Assembly: GCA_027482225.1 (NCBI GenBank)
Contig: JAIXWD010000023.1
Coordinates: forward strand, 1 to 64,000
From: Bacteroidota bacterium
Lineage (GTDB): Bacteria; Bacteroidota; Bacteroidia; UKL13-3
DNA: 64,000 nucleotides
Direction of reading: 5' to 3'
A program made the translations under genes and the position numbers. The notes beneath the pieces are model-generated. The model was not told where the DNA came from and ran no database searches. It worked only from the letters and a program-made list of their open reading frames with translations. The stretch's first letter is position 1, and the number at the start of each line of letters is the position of its first letter. Positions 46,958-58,055 of this stretch are shown piece by piece.

Positions 46958-48326
46958 TGTAAGCAAGCTTTTGTTTGGCTACTAATACGTACTTTCCATT
47001 TGGGAATTTATTCAATAGGTTTTGAAAAATAATTTGTGATGTTTGTTTACCTAGAAAGGCTTCGTTACAAAGTGCATAGTAAAAATAGGTATCTTCATTT
47101 TGCTTTTGATCAACGAGTTTTTTAGCATATCCATAGATTAACTTTTTAAACTTATCGTTATCGTAAGTATAAAGTATCTTGTTTAAATCAACCAAATTCG
47201 AATCTATAGTTATGGCACATTTACTTAACAATTCTTCATCATATTTATTTTCTTTTGATTGTGCTATGAAATAAAAGGATTTTAGTAAGGTCGTGTTTCG
47301 TATATCGCGATCAAATTGAAATTTGTTGGTTAGTACCAATATAATTGCCGTTTGGTATTCAAAATCATCTATGGCGGTAGCCAATGCTAAGTGGCTTAAC
47401 TGTTGCTGTATTTTATTATAACTGGCGCTATCTTTTATTTGAAATAGCTGACTGTTCTCAGGCTGGTCATAAACCATCATTTGTTCGCGAAGGGAAATTA
47501 TTCTCTTTGTAATGTCAGGATGAGTAGAGAATTGGTCTGTATTACTAACTTCAATTTTTAAGTTTTTCTTTTCATCACGTCTTTTACTTTTAGACCATTC
47601 ACTACTGTCCAATTGCGCCAGTGAATTATCAATCTCATTGCTTAGTATTTGGGCTACATTTATTCTTGAAAATAAACTTGAGTCCGTGTTCAATAAGTTA
47701 AGGGCATTAATGGCTACATTGGCATTATAACCAGCCTGAATAACCAATTTTAGTGCTACACCATCAGCTTCATATTCGTTTTCTTTTGAATGTATGAGAT
47801 TACGATAGTTTCGACCAATATAATTATCAGTATTTATTTCTGCTTTTGCAATTTTGTTTTGTAGCTCAATTTCTTTTAATGCATGTTGTTTCATAACATG
47901 CGCAATTTCATGTGCTATAATAAACGCAAGTTCTGATTCTGTTTTTAGATGAATAATTAAACCTTGATTGAGGTAAATACTTCCATCAATAAAAGAGAGT
48001 GCATTGGCCGATAAATCTTTTACACACCATACTTTAATTTTTTGAAGTAGTGTAGGTTCATTTTGTAATAATTTACCAGCTATTGTGTTTAAGTATACCT
48101 CCCAATTTTTATCATTAATAAGTCTACCATTTTTAATCATGTTAAACTTCTCTATTGCAACGGTTGCAATAATCTCTTTTGACTTTGTTTCATCAAATCC
48201 TTTCGGGAAAGTCACATTTTTTTTAACTTCTTCATATTGGTTTACATGCTGACTAATAGCATTTTCGGTAAGGCATCCAAAAACTAATATAAGAATGATG
48301 TTTGCTAGTTTATATTTAACGGTCAT
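46944..48326 (-). CDS. M48-family periplasmic metalloprotease
   Basis: Zinc protease of 460 residues. The signal region 'ILILVFGCLTENAIS' could be a lipobox (VFGC) or a type I signal. The catalytic motif HEIAH is at residues 139-143 and the third ligand Glu184 in 'ENEYEADGVAL'. The C-terminal half is helical and may form TPR-like repeats. The layout recalls BepA/LoiP-type proteases of outer-membrane assembly, but the substrate is unknown. It lies 1 nt behind accC and overlaps the next lipoprotein gene. Confidence 0.85.
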   Translation of the reverse strand: MTVKYKLANIILILVFGCLTENAISQHVNQYEEVKKNVTFPKGFDETKSKEIIATVAIEKFNMIKNGRLINDKNWEVYLNTIAGKLLQNEPTLLQKIKVWCVKDLSANALSFIDGSIYLNQGLIIHLKTESELAFIIAHEIAHVMKQHALKEIELQNKIAKAEINTDNYIGRNYRNLIHSKENEYEADGVALKLVIQAGYNANVAINALNLLNTDSSLFSRINVAQILSNEIDNSLAQLDSSEWSKSKRRDEKKNLKIEVSNTDQFSTHPDITKRIISLREQMMVYDQPENSQLFQIKDSASYNKIQQQLSHLALATAIDDFEYQTAIILVLTNKFQFDRDIRNTTLLKSFYFIAQSKENKYDEELLSKCAITIDSNLVDLNKILYTYDNDKFKKLIYGYAKKLVDQKQNEDTYFYYALCNEAFLGKQTSQIIFQNLLNKFPNGKYVLVAKQKLAYNENK

Positions 48327-48327
48327 A

Positions 48328-49830
48328 TTAATAGGCCTTTCTTTTGTTTACCCAATTTGAACTAGTAGGTTCAATTGAGACATTATTATTTAAATTATCA
48401 CTAATAGATATTTTCTTATTTCCACTACTAAACAAAACATTTGCGGCCAAAGCTGCAATATCTGCGTTTTCAAATGTTGGTTTTAGTTGTTCTGGATTGA
48501 AATGTTTATCAATAAATTTAGTGTCAAAATTACCACTAATAAATGCGGGGTGTTGCATTACATATTTACCAAATTGCAATGTAGTTTCTATGCCAGTAAT
48601 ATGGTAATCGTCTATTGCGCGAATCATTCTGCTTATTGCTTCTTCACGTGTTTTACCAAAAGTAATTAATTTAGCTATCATTGGGTCGTAATGTATAGGA
48701 ATTTCCATGCCTTCTTCAAAACTATCATCAACCCTAACACCGTATCCTTGTGGTGTTTTGTATGTATTTAGCTTTCCAATATCTGGTAAGAAATTATTTA
48801 TTGGATCTTCAGCGCAAACACGTAATTCAATCGCATGGCCATGTATGTTCAACTCATTTTGTGTGTATCCAAGTTGTTCTCCCTTGGCAACACGTATTTG
48901 TTCTTTAACTAAATCTAAACCAACAATTTGTTCGGTTACTGGATGTTCTACTTGCAGGCGTGTATTCATTTCCAAGAAGTAGAAGTTAAGTTGTTCATCC
49001 ACTAAAAATTCTACAGTTCCGGCACCAGTATAATTACAAGCTTTAGCAACATTAACGGCTGCTTCGCCCATTGCTTTTCTTATTTCTGGTGATAAGCAAC
49101 TTGATGGTGCCTCTTCAATTAATTTTTGATGTCTACGTTGTATGCTGCATTCTCTTTCAAAAAGATAAACAATATTGCCATGATTATCTCCTAAAATTTG
49201 TATTTCTATATGGCGGGGAGATCCAACATACTTTTCAATAAAAACGGCATCATCACCAAATGCTGATTTAGCTTCGCCTTGAGCCATTTTTATTTGTTCT
49301 TCAAACTCTTCATTTTTTTCAACAACACGCATTCCCTTACCGCCACCTCCTGCAGAGGCTTTAATTAAAACGGGATACCCAATTGATGCTGCAATACGTT
49401 TACCCTCTTCAATATCTCTTAATGCTTCTTGGGTTCCTGGTACCATGGGTACATTAAATTTTGATACTGCTTGTTTAGCTCCAATTTTACTTCCCATGGT
49501 TCTCATAGCATCGCCTGTTGGACCTATGAAAGTAATTCCTGCAGCAGCTACCATATCAGCAAAAACTGCATTTTCACTTAAAAAACCGTAACCAGGGTGT
49601 ATTGCATCAACGTTTAAATTTTTACATACTTCAAGTATGGTATCCATTTTTAAGTATGATTGTGAAGATGCTGCTGGACCAATACAAACGGCCTCATCGG
49701 CATAACGCACATGAAGCGCATTTCTATCTGCTTCACTATATACCGCAACTGTTTTAATTCCTAACTCTTTGGCAGTTCGCATAACGCGTAATGCTATTTC
49801 GCCACGGTTTGCAACTAATATTTTTTTCAT
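48328..49830 (-). CDS. accC: Biotin carboxylase subunit of acyl-CoA carboxylase
   Basis: Protein of 500 residues that carboxylates biotin with ATP and bicarbonate. It starts 'MKKILVANRGEIALRVMRTAKELG' (the longer frame adds 13 residues without an ATG). Glycine-rich ATP loop 'KASAGGGGKGMRVVE', 'ECSIQRRHQKLIEEAPS', 'FLEMNTRLQVEHPVTE' with catalytic Glu and Arg, then an Asn/Ser-rich tail of about 50 residues beyond the usual end. No biotin-carrier (AMKM) motif is present, so this is a separate subunit. The carboxyltransferase partner may be the gene at 13682-15250 or accA/accD. Confidence 0.93.
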   Translation of the reverse strand: MKKILVANRGEIALRVMRTAKELGIKTVAVYSEADRNALHVRYADEAVCIGPAASSQSYLKMDTILEVCKNLNVDAIHPGYGFLSENAVFADMVAAAGITFIGPTGDAMRTMGSKIGAKQAVSKFNVPMVPGTQEALRDIEEGKRIAASIGYPVLIKASAGGGGKGMRVVEKNEEFEEQIKMAQGEAKSAFGDDAVFIEKYVGSPRHIEIQILGDNHGNIVYLFERECSIQRRHQKLIEEAPSSCLSPEIRKAMGEAAVNVAKACNYTGAGTVEFLVDEQLNFYFLEMNTRLQVEHPVTEQIVGLDLVKEQIRVAKGEQLGYTQNELNIHGHAIELRVCAEDPINNFLPDIGKLNTYKTPQGYGVRVDDSFEEGMEIPIHYDPMIAKLITFGKTREEAISRMIRAIDDYHITGIETTLQFGKYVMQHPAFISGNFDTKFIDKHFNPEQLKPTFENADIAALAANVLFSSGNKKISISDNLNNNVSIEPTSSNWVNKRKAY

Positions 49831-49890
49831 AATTAAATTAGCTTGAATAAATAAATATACAAAGCGCAAATATATACACCTGCAATATTT

Positions 49891-51252
49891 TTAATAAACT
49901 TTTAGTGGCCGTCTAATCTCTCCAAATACCAGATTAAAGCCTAGTCGTAGACTCATAAATTGGAATTGGTCGGGTATAAAATAGGCGAGTACATTATCTT
50001 GCATTAAATACCATTGTACAGGCCCCATCTTTAATGACCAGCCTAACCCAATGTTAGTATAACTATTACCAATTATACTATAGTTGGCTGTAAGGTGAAA
50101 TTCATCCTTTATTTTGCGTGCATAACTGAGAGTGTAAGCAGGTAAAATAGAACCAAGTAAGTAACGACCTTGAATTACTGCTCCGATTGTATTTCGCCTA
50201 TTAAACTTGTAATTAGCTGTTATATAAAAACGCCATGGCATAAATGTGGTAAAACTATTCTCACTTACCTGGGGCTTAAGTAAATTGAATAAACTATCTA
50301 AATAATCATCTCGCTTTTGGCCATTATCTATTTGCTCCTTATTTAAACCATTGGTTCTTACATCGGCATTATTAATGCTATAATTAGTTACGTTATTGGT
50401 CCAATTAATAAATCCAAAATCAATAATGGATGCACCAAAAGTTAAACGGTTGTTTACATCATAGGTTAACCCTAAATCAATACCTGCACCAAGATTGCCC
50501 ATAGAGTAAAAGTTTTTAGGATCGATTGATTTTTCATCACTTGTACTAGCCCTGCCATTAACACTATCTGTTAATACACCTATACTTGCTGTATTAATAA
50601 CACCTCCTGCATTTAGAGATATTTCTTCTGTTGGTTTTTTAGGTTGATTAAGTTTTAATGTAAAATCTTTTGTTTGTGCTACACCAATTCCTTGGTATAA
50701 TTTTGCTCTACCACCAACATTAAATCTGTTGAAGTTACGTGCCATGCTAAAACCAAGTTCATTAAATGCAATGTTGGTCATGGCGGTTGATGATGCATCC
50801 CAGGTGTTACCAGCGTAAAAGTCGTTTCCATTTGCTAACAATCCAACCAATTCATTTGATAGCCTTAGATTGGTTATGTTACGTGTGTTAAAGTTAATGC
50901 CGTAATACCAATTTTTACTTTTAAAACGCACATGGAAAATTTCGTAATTCACAGCAACATCTATTTCAATATTATCTCCTTTTAAATTGTTATATAACTG
51001 AGGGATGTTTAAATAACGATTAGTATCTAAACTAGTGATAACTGATCGTACATTTAATCCGTTTAGGCCAATATTTAATCCAAATCCTGACATAACCGGT
51101 GTTCCAATAGAAGTTGAATATGCAGGTAAAATAGCAGGATTAATATATGTGGCCTGATGTGTAGCGGTTAGTGCAGGTTGTGTGGTTTCAATCTGTGCTA
51201 ACAAACCAAACGGTAATGCAACAAGTACAAGCGTTTTAAAAATGTTTTTCAT
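49891..51252 (-). CDS. DUF5723 outer-membrane protein
   Basis: Protein of 453 residues with a signal peptide ending 'PFGLLAQ'. The start of the mature part 'THQATYINPAILPAYSTSIGTPV' and the many short strands are typical of the Bacteroidota DUF5723 porin-like family, related in layout to FadL/PorV-like barrels. Function unknown. It is last of three genes (52975-55710, 51277-52926, this one) with gaps of 48 and 24 nt. Confidence 0.8.
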   Translation of the reverse strand: MKNIFKTLVLVALPFGLLAQIETTQPALTATHQATYINPAILPAYSTSIGTPVMSGFGLNIGLNGLNVRSVITSLDTNRYLNIPQLYNNLKGDNIEIDVAVNYEIFHVRFKSKNWYYGINFNTRNITNLRLSNELVGLLANGNDFYAGNTWDASSTAMTNIAFNELGFSMARNFNRFNVGGRAKLYQGIGVAQTKDFTLKLNQPKKPTEEISLNAGGVINTASIGVLTDSVNGRASTSDEKSIDPKNFYSMGNLGAGIDLGLTYDVNNRLTFGASIIDFGFINWTNNVTNYSINNADVRTNGLNKEQIDNGQKRDDYLDSLFNLLKPQVSENSFTTFMPWRFYITANYKFNRRNTIGAVIQGRYLLGSILPAYTLSYARKIKDEFHLTANYSIIGNSYTNIGLGWSLKMGPVQWYLMQDNVLAYFIPDQFQFMSLRLGFNLVFGEIRRPLKVY

Positions 51253-51276
51253 AACAAAGTGTCGGATTTGGTTAAC

Positions 51277-52926
51277 TTATTTACTACGATAGGTTATGTT
51301 TGTTCTCGCACCAATTTTTACATTTAATTTATGATAATCATATATACCAACATAAGGTAAATTACCAGGACTACTCTCGGGTGTAGTTAATCTCACCTGT
51401 AACCTAAATTTATTTCCTCTTTTTAGGTTATCATATTGCGCTTTATTTATAGTATTGGTAATGTTTACTTTTGTTGGCTGAATAACCTCTCCTTCAGCGT
51501 TAACATTAGCTGCTAAAATTAAATAGGCGGGTTTAAAAATACTATCAACAAGTGTATTGGTTACGGTGTCTTCTATATAAACTTGAACACTAGCATTTAA
51601 AGGAAGACCATTTGCGATTTCTGATACTACTTCGGCCCAGTTAATTGTTACTACATTTGAATCTATATCACCTAGTGTTTCTCCTAATTCAAAATCCCCA
51701 TCCGACTCAATAGCGTAATTTAATATCTTTATATCAACAGGTAAATCCAATGTTGACTCTTGTTTTACTGTGGTATTGTCGTACAAAACATTAGGATTCG
51801 GAATATCAACTATATTGGCTGTGAATAGTACTTTGTAATAAATGGTTTGTGGTGCAGTGTTTAGCACAACATCAATGTTTGAGTTTGATTTATCAATAAT
51901 GTATTCTGTTACTTTACTTTGGTCAATGCTAGACGTGTATTCTAAAGCAAACGTATCTTTGAATGCATTTATAATTACGGGAGTTTTTACTCCTGAACCT
52001 GAAACTACATATATTTCTAAAACTCTTGCTGTAACTGGGAGGCCAAAAGAATTGGTAAGCTTCAGGCTTAGTGATGGGTTTTCAACAAACACATTACCCT
52101 CTAGTTTTTTATCAAACAATCCAAGTTCATCACTCTGAGTTAATTCTGCAATATCAAACTTGCCGAAGTAACCTTCTATTCGTTTGTACTGTGTTACGTT
52201 AATACCCTGAACAATACTTACCTTGTCAGTTAATGATACATTGTTTGAGGGGTTTCTTGTAATATCAACACCAATTTCATAGGAGAAAACATTGTATGTG
52301 CTGCCGTTCTTGGTAAAGTCTATTTCGTAGCCACTTAAATCGACACTTCTTGTAATGTTAGCAGGAGTTGAACCATTGTAAATAAATACAAAACTATCGA
52401 TAAATGGAATACCATTTTTGGTAATACCAGGATAAGATATTTTAACAGTGGTATTGTGTTTGAAATTTGATCCAATGTTAAAATTAAAACTACCTTGTTT
52501 AACTACTACTCTCTCTACTCTCTGATTACCGCTTAGAACAATGTTGAGGTCTTTGGATATATTTTGACTAAATTTCCCCGTTGTTACAAAGTTTGGAATC
52601 TCATTCGGAGGCATGATTGCATCTATGGAAGAATTAATATTGGGGAGTGTTATATATTGCTTTTCCTCAACACTATCTCTTGAAAAAAACTTCAAACTTA
52701 TCTTTCCTTCAGAATCTGTGGTGGTAAAAACATCGTCATCTTCCGACAAATCATTTAGTAAATCTCTTAAATTTATCGATCCATTAATAAGCGGTGCTGC
52801 TAAAGTAGGGTTGCTTGTTACACCTTTTATCGAGGATAATTCGTCAATAGTATCCTCAAATTCTTTTATGCATGACGCATTTAGTAAAGCAAATGCAGAT
52901 ATAATTCCTAGTGCAAGTTTTTTCAT
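51277..52926 (-). CDS. Large lipoprotein of unknown function
   Basis: Protein of 549 residues with lipobox LNASC (Cys19). The mature part is beta-rich with repeats of Thr/Asn/Val-rich strands; 'PTLAAPLINGSINLRDLLND' follows the tether. I recognise no family. Close linkage to a DUF5723 barrel suggests a surface or periplasmic partner of it; this is inference. Confidence 0.7.
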   Translation of the reverse strand: MKKLALGIISAFALLNASCIKEFEDTIDELSSIKGVTSNPTLAAPLINGSINLRDLLNDLSEDDDVFTTTDSEGKISLKFFSRDSVEEKQYITLPNINSSIDAIMPPNEIPNFVTTGKFSQNISKDLNIVLSGNQRVERVVVKQGSFNFNIGSNFKHNTTVKISYPGITKNGIPFIDSFVFIYNGSTPANITRSVDLSGYEIDFTKNGSTYNVFSYEIGVDITRNPSNNVSLTDKVSIVQGINVTQYKRIEGYFGKFDIAELTQSDELGLFDKKLEGNVFVENPSLSLKLTNSFGLPVTARVLEIYVVSGSGVKTPVIINAFKDTFALEYTSSIDQSKVTEYIIDKSNSNIDVVLNTAPQTIYYKVLFTANIVDIPNPNVLYDNTTVKQESTLDLPVDIKILNYAIESDGDFELGETLGDIDSNVVTINWAEVVSEIANGLPLNASVQVYIEDTVTNTLVDSIFKPAYLILAANVNAEGEVIQPTKVNITNTINKAQYDNLKRGNKFRLQVRLTTPESSPGNLPYVGIYDYHKLNVKIGARTNITYRSK

Positions 52927-52974
52927 ACTGTATTCGGGTAAAACTTATGTCCTCCGAAGGTACAAAATATTTGA

Positions 52975-55710
52975 TTACTTAAGCTTGTACACAAAAATAT
53001 TATTCAGTTGATCGCCACCAATTAGATAATTTCTCCTGTCCATCATAAGATTAGCAGTATTAAAAGGTGTGTTTCCTTTTATCGGGAAGTCTATATAAAG
53101 TTCTCCCTTCATGTTATACCAATAATATTCTGATTGTTGTTTTTGGAAGTTTGATAACATTACTTTTCCTACAGCATCTGATGTAAAATAGTTATATTGA
53201 GGAATACTGTCAGTATATATTTTGCTTATTATTTTCTTCAAATCAGGTCCATATAATGACCACGAATTTTTTGTTTGAGTTAAGATAAAGGTGTTGTTTG
53301 TTACTAGGTCATTTTGGGCAATAATTTTTGTAAATGGCTCAAATTTTGCTATATCCTTTGGCTCTCCAATTGGATTACATAATGAGTCAAATGTTATTTG
53401 CTTTATGATACCTGAACTGTCGAACATATTAAACTTTACCTGAACAGTATCGATATTGTAAACATATTCGAATAAAATTGCCGTATTAGTGTGTTTAAGT
53501 TTTACAGCCTTTCCTTTGATATCATACAAGCATAATTGGCCCTTAATATTGGTGGTATAAACAAATCGTTTCAATCCTTTTTTTATTAGGCCAATTGGTG
53601 CATTGGCTTTACTTTCTAGTACTTTAGGCATCCAACCTTGTAATGGCTTTCCATTCAATGCATATCCAACAATTCTGTTGTTTTCTAAAGCAACAAAAAA
53701 CTGAAGTGTACTATCATCATAAAAATCTGCTATTGTTAAGGGTAATAATGCTTTTCCGGGGTAACGAATAGGGTAATTGTATAAACTTATGCCTTTAGCA
53801 TCAATTAAATTTGCTTGTTTATCAGTACTAAATAAGTAGCAAGTTGTACCATTTTTTTGAGGGTCGATTACGTGAAAATTCCCTACTAATTTACCATTAA
53901 GTTTACTACGCCAAATTAAGTTACCATTAGTATTAATACAATATAGCGTGTTGTTAATGTCCTGTACAAAAATTACATGTTGTTTTAATTCACTGTTATA
54001 AACAACCTGTGGTGCAATATCGAAAATAGTATCTAATTTACTTGCCCATAACAGTTGCGTTTCATTTGTGTTTACGTTGTTATATTTGTATGAGACTTGG
54101 GTATAAAATGCTTTATTGTTGGTGTTAGAAAATTGGATGGAAAAGAATTCAAACTTTTTAAAATCGTATTGATAAGTATTTAATGAACTGAAGAAAGAAT
54201 CGTTTACAAAGTTAGTAGGTAATAAAAAGTTTCGAGCAGGACTTATAAAAATACTAACATTATTGTTTACAGCAAGGCCATTTTGGTATGTTTTAAAATT
54301 TTCATCATTGGCTAGTGTGTTTCCCAATTTATATTGATCAATTATATATTTTAGTGTATTTATATCGTTTGCAAAAACAAAAACATCATCCAACTGAACG
54401 TAATAAGGAGAGTAAATATTTTCCATGATTTCTCCGTAATACAGTTTTAAGAAGTTGCCTAATTTTATTCGTTCAATTTCTAATCCTTGATGATAATGTG
54501 TAACAGAATCGATTTCGCCTTTTCGGTTCATGGCTTGAATAATGTTTTTTAAGGCATTGGCCATTCCTACTGGATCTTTAAAACGAATAAATGCATTAAG
54601 GTTGTTGTAAAAATTGCTCCCCGCAGGTTCTACCATCACTAACGAAGCTTCACCATCAATATAGTTTATTATATTTTGCGATATATCTATATTATAACGA
54701 TTTTCAATACTATCAGAGAAACGTGCGTATAAATCACCTTTTTTATGTACTTGCAAATATTCATTTAATTCAGTGTTAAATTTCATGTAATCACTAAACC
54801 CCATTTGAAAAGCCATGGCTGTATTCTTAGGCATGTATTTATGTAGTTGTAATTGTTTTGGAGTTTGATTTTTAAATAAATCCAAGAATTGAAATACCGA
54901 ATCATCGGTAAATGTAACTCCTGATAATTTAAATATGTCATCATTCAGTTCAACATCCAACATACTCCAATTAGCAAATCCTTTTATGTATGATAGTATG
55001 TTATAATATTCTGATTTGGTAAAAAGGTTACCTAATAGTGGTAGCTTTTGGTAATTGATGAAAAGATTTAAATCAGCACTTGTTTCAGACATTAAATACG
55101 CTTGATTCAAGCCTTTTGTGGGGTTAGTTAAATTATATTTTAGCTTGCGTATACTTTCTTCAACCAAAGATGCATCTGCTGCACAAAGTAATAATTGATC
55201 GCGGTATGAAATACTAAATAGTGCATTTCCTTGTGCATCGTTAAAATCATAAACAGGAGTTTTGTCAAAACTTCTTAATATGGCTTTCGCATTTACTTTT
55301 TTAGATAGGTAATTGGTTATATCCGAAAGTTCTATTGGTTTACCTGTTTCAACTATGGCTAGTAATCCTAATTTATTGCTGTTATTATGTAACGAAATTA
55401 CTGTCGTGTTCTCTTCAAGTATTTCATTTAATTCCTCATCGTTACTAATTATATTTATGGTTTCTTCTAATTGTTTATTCAATTTTGATACACTTGGATT
55501 TGCGATTAAATCAGCCCAAAGTGATGACTTACCTATTAGAGACAATGATTTAGTAATTTCTTTAGATTGTAAGATAATAAAAGCATCATCAGGTACTCCT
55601 TCTATTGCCGGTCTATTTTTTATTTTAATATTGTTCAAATAAAAATATATTGCGATGCCTGAGAACAATGCAATAGTTGCTATTATGCCTATTAATAAAG
55701 ATCTATTCAT
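52975..55710 (-). CDS. Membrane-anchored DUF3352-like protein with beta-propeller end
   Basis: Protein of 911 residues. One N-terminal membrane helix (about 5-26) and then a large domain (about 38-470, 'IEGVPDDAFIILQSKEITKSL') like DUF3352. The last 350 residues show repeated strands such as 'LYCINTNGNLIWRSKL', 'ANLIDAKGISLYNYPIRYPGK' and 'RIVGYALNGKPLQGWMPKV', the pattern of a PQQ/quinoprotein-like beta propeller. No cofactor site is evident. It heads the three-gene envelope run. The first codons oppose the upstream part of the DUF423 locus. Confidence 0.7.
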   Translation of the reverse strand: MNRSLLIGIIATIALFSGIAIYFYLNNIKIKNRPAIEGVPDDAFIILQSKEITKSLSLIGKSSLWADLIANPSVSKLNKQLEETINIISNDEELNEILEENTTVISLHNNSNKLGLLAIVETGKPIELSDITNYLSKKVNAKAILRSFDKTPVYDFNDAQGNALFSISYRDQLLLCAADASLVEESIRKLKYNLTNPTKGLNQAYLMSETSADLNLFINYQKLPLLGNLFTKSEYYNILSYIKGFANWSMLDVELNDDIFKLSGVTFTDDSVFQFLDLFKNQTPKQLQLHKYMPKNTAMAFQMGFSDYMKFNTELNEYLQVHKKGDLYARFSDSIENRYNIDISQNIINYIDGEASLVMVEPAGSNFYNNLNAFIRFKDPVGMANALKNIIQAMNRKGEIDSVTHYHQGLEIERIKLGNFLKLYYGEIMENIYSPYYVQLDDVFVFANDINTLKYIIDQYKLGNTLANDENFKTYQNGLAVNNNVSIFISPARNFLLPTNFVNDSFFSSLNTYQYDFKKFEFFSIQFSNTNNKAFYTQVSYKYNNVNTNETQLLWASKLDTIFDIAPQVVYNSELKQHVIFVQDINNTLYCINTNGNLIWRSKLNGKLVGNFHVIDPQKNGTTCYLFSTDKQANLIDAKGISLYNYPIRYPGKALLPLTIADFYDDSTLQFFVALENNRIVGYALNGKPLQGWMPKVLESKANAPIGLIKKGLKRFVYTTNIKGQLCLYDIKGKAVKLKHTNTAILFEYVYNIDTVQVKFNMFDSSGIIKQITFDSLCNPIGEPKDIAKFEPFTKIIAQNDLVTNNTFILTQTKNSWSLYGPDLKKIISKIYTDSIPQYNYFTSDAVGKVMLSNFQKQQSEYYWYNMKGELYIDFPIKGNTPFNTANLMMDRRNYLIGGDQLNNIFVYKLK

Positions 55711-55792
55711 TTTGAGTAGTGATCGTTTATCAAATTTAGTGGGTTTGAAAGCTTCTAAGCATTACTTTTTACACAGGTTTATTGTTAAACAT

Positions 55793-56266
55793 ATGACAAA
55801 CTCTACACTTCAAAAACAACTTTTTCAAATAGGAGCAGCCTTTGCTGGATTAGCTGTTGTTGCAGGAGCATTTGGCTCACATGCGATCAAAGAAAATATT
55901 GATTCTGCTAATTATGATATTTATCAAACAGCAGTAACTTACCAATTTTATCATGCATTTGCTATGCTTATAATTGGGTTAGGTATAAGAAGGATTAAAG
56001 AAAATGTAGCAAAATTAGCTATGGTGCTATTTGTTTTAGGGATTATATTTTTTAGTGGTAGTTTATATTTGTTATCAACAAGTACAATTTGGGCTAGTAG
56101 CCATTTAAGTTGGTTCGGCATGATTGCTCCTTTGGGTGGTTTATGTTTTGTTGCGGGTTGGGCATACCTTGCTAAAAAGGGGTATAAACCTAGTGAAAGT
56201 TCTAATTCAGCGAAGAAGGTGCAAAATATGCAAAGAAGAAAATCATCAACATTCGAAGAAAAATAA
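55793..56266 (+). CDS. DUF423 membrane protein
   Basis: Small inner-membrane protein of 157 residues with four helices. 'IGAAFAGLAVVAGAFGSHAIKENI' and 'YQTAVTYQFYHAFAMLIIG' are the DUF423 hallmarks. The ATG giving 'MTNSTLQKQLFQ' is used; the longer frame would overlap the divergent gene. A basic cytosolic tail of about 30 residues ('KKVQNMQRRKSS') is longer than usual. Function unknown. The end is 5 nt from the end of the convergent ftsB-like gene. Confidence 0.85.
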   Translation: MTNSTLQKQLFQIGAAFAGLAVVAGAFGSHAIKENIDSANYDIYQTAVTYQFYHAFAMLIIGLGIRRIKENVAKLAMVLFVLGIIFFSGSLYLLSTSTIWASSHLSWFGMIAPLGGLCFVAGWAYLAKKGYKPSESSNSAKKVQNMQRRKSSTFEEK

Positions 56267-56271
56267 GTTAT

Positions 56272-56574
56272 TTATTTTATTGAATCTTTTTTTACAAAAA
56301 CGAAAACGTCCTCTTCTTCTTTTTTCATTAAGTATTTTTCTCGTGCAAACTTTTCTAGGTTCTTATCGCTGGTAAAAAGTTCATCACGTTGTTTTTTTGC
56401 ATCTTCTATTTGTTGTTGGTAAAACTTATGTTCTGCTTTCACCTTGTTGTGTTGTTTACGAAGTTTATACTGTTCTATCACATTATTTCTATCCGAAAAA
56501 AACAACAAAGCTAAAAATGCCAGTGTGGCAATAATGTATTTGTTGGTAATTAACTTAGCCCAGTTAAATTTCAT
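56272..56574 (-). CDS. FtsB/DivIC-type septum formation initiator
   Basis: Protein of 100 residues (117 if the upstream ATG at 56625 is used). A membrane helix ('YIIATLAFLALLFFSD', about 13-28) is followed by a coiled coil ('QYKLRKQHNKVKAEHKFYQQQIEDAKKQ') and 'LEKFAREKYLMKKEEEDVFVFV', the C-terminal signature of FtsB/DivIC. It links early and late divisome proteins at midcell. It follows eno after a terminator. Confidence 0.88.
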   Translation of the reverse strand: MKFNWAKLITNKYIIATLAFLALLFFSDRNNVIEQYKLRKQHNKVKAEHKFYQQQIEDAKKQRDELFTSDKNLEKFAREKYLMKKEEEDVFVFVKKDSIK

Positions 56575-56659
56575 AAGTTCAAATTTAATAATTTTAGGTT
56601 TGATGTTTTTAAATGATGTAAACATAAATAATAAATGTGACTAACATTATTTACATCAA

Positions 56660-56705
56660 CCTCCAAAAAAGAAACGCCCCGCAATAATGATACTGCGAGG
56701 CGTTT
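56660..56705 (-). terminator. Terminator of eno
   Basis: Stem AAACGCC/GGCGTTT plus CGCA/TGCG across a one-base mismatch, 10-nt loop, followed on the minus strand by TTTCTTTTTT. It begins 20 nt past the eno stop. Confidence 0.8.
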
Positions 56706-56724
56706 TTTTATTTTATAACGACCT

Positions 56725-58026
<1,302 letters not shown>

Positions 58027-58055
58027 TTAGTTATTGTATGTAATTATTGGTTGGA

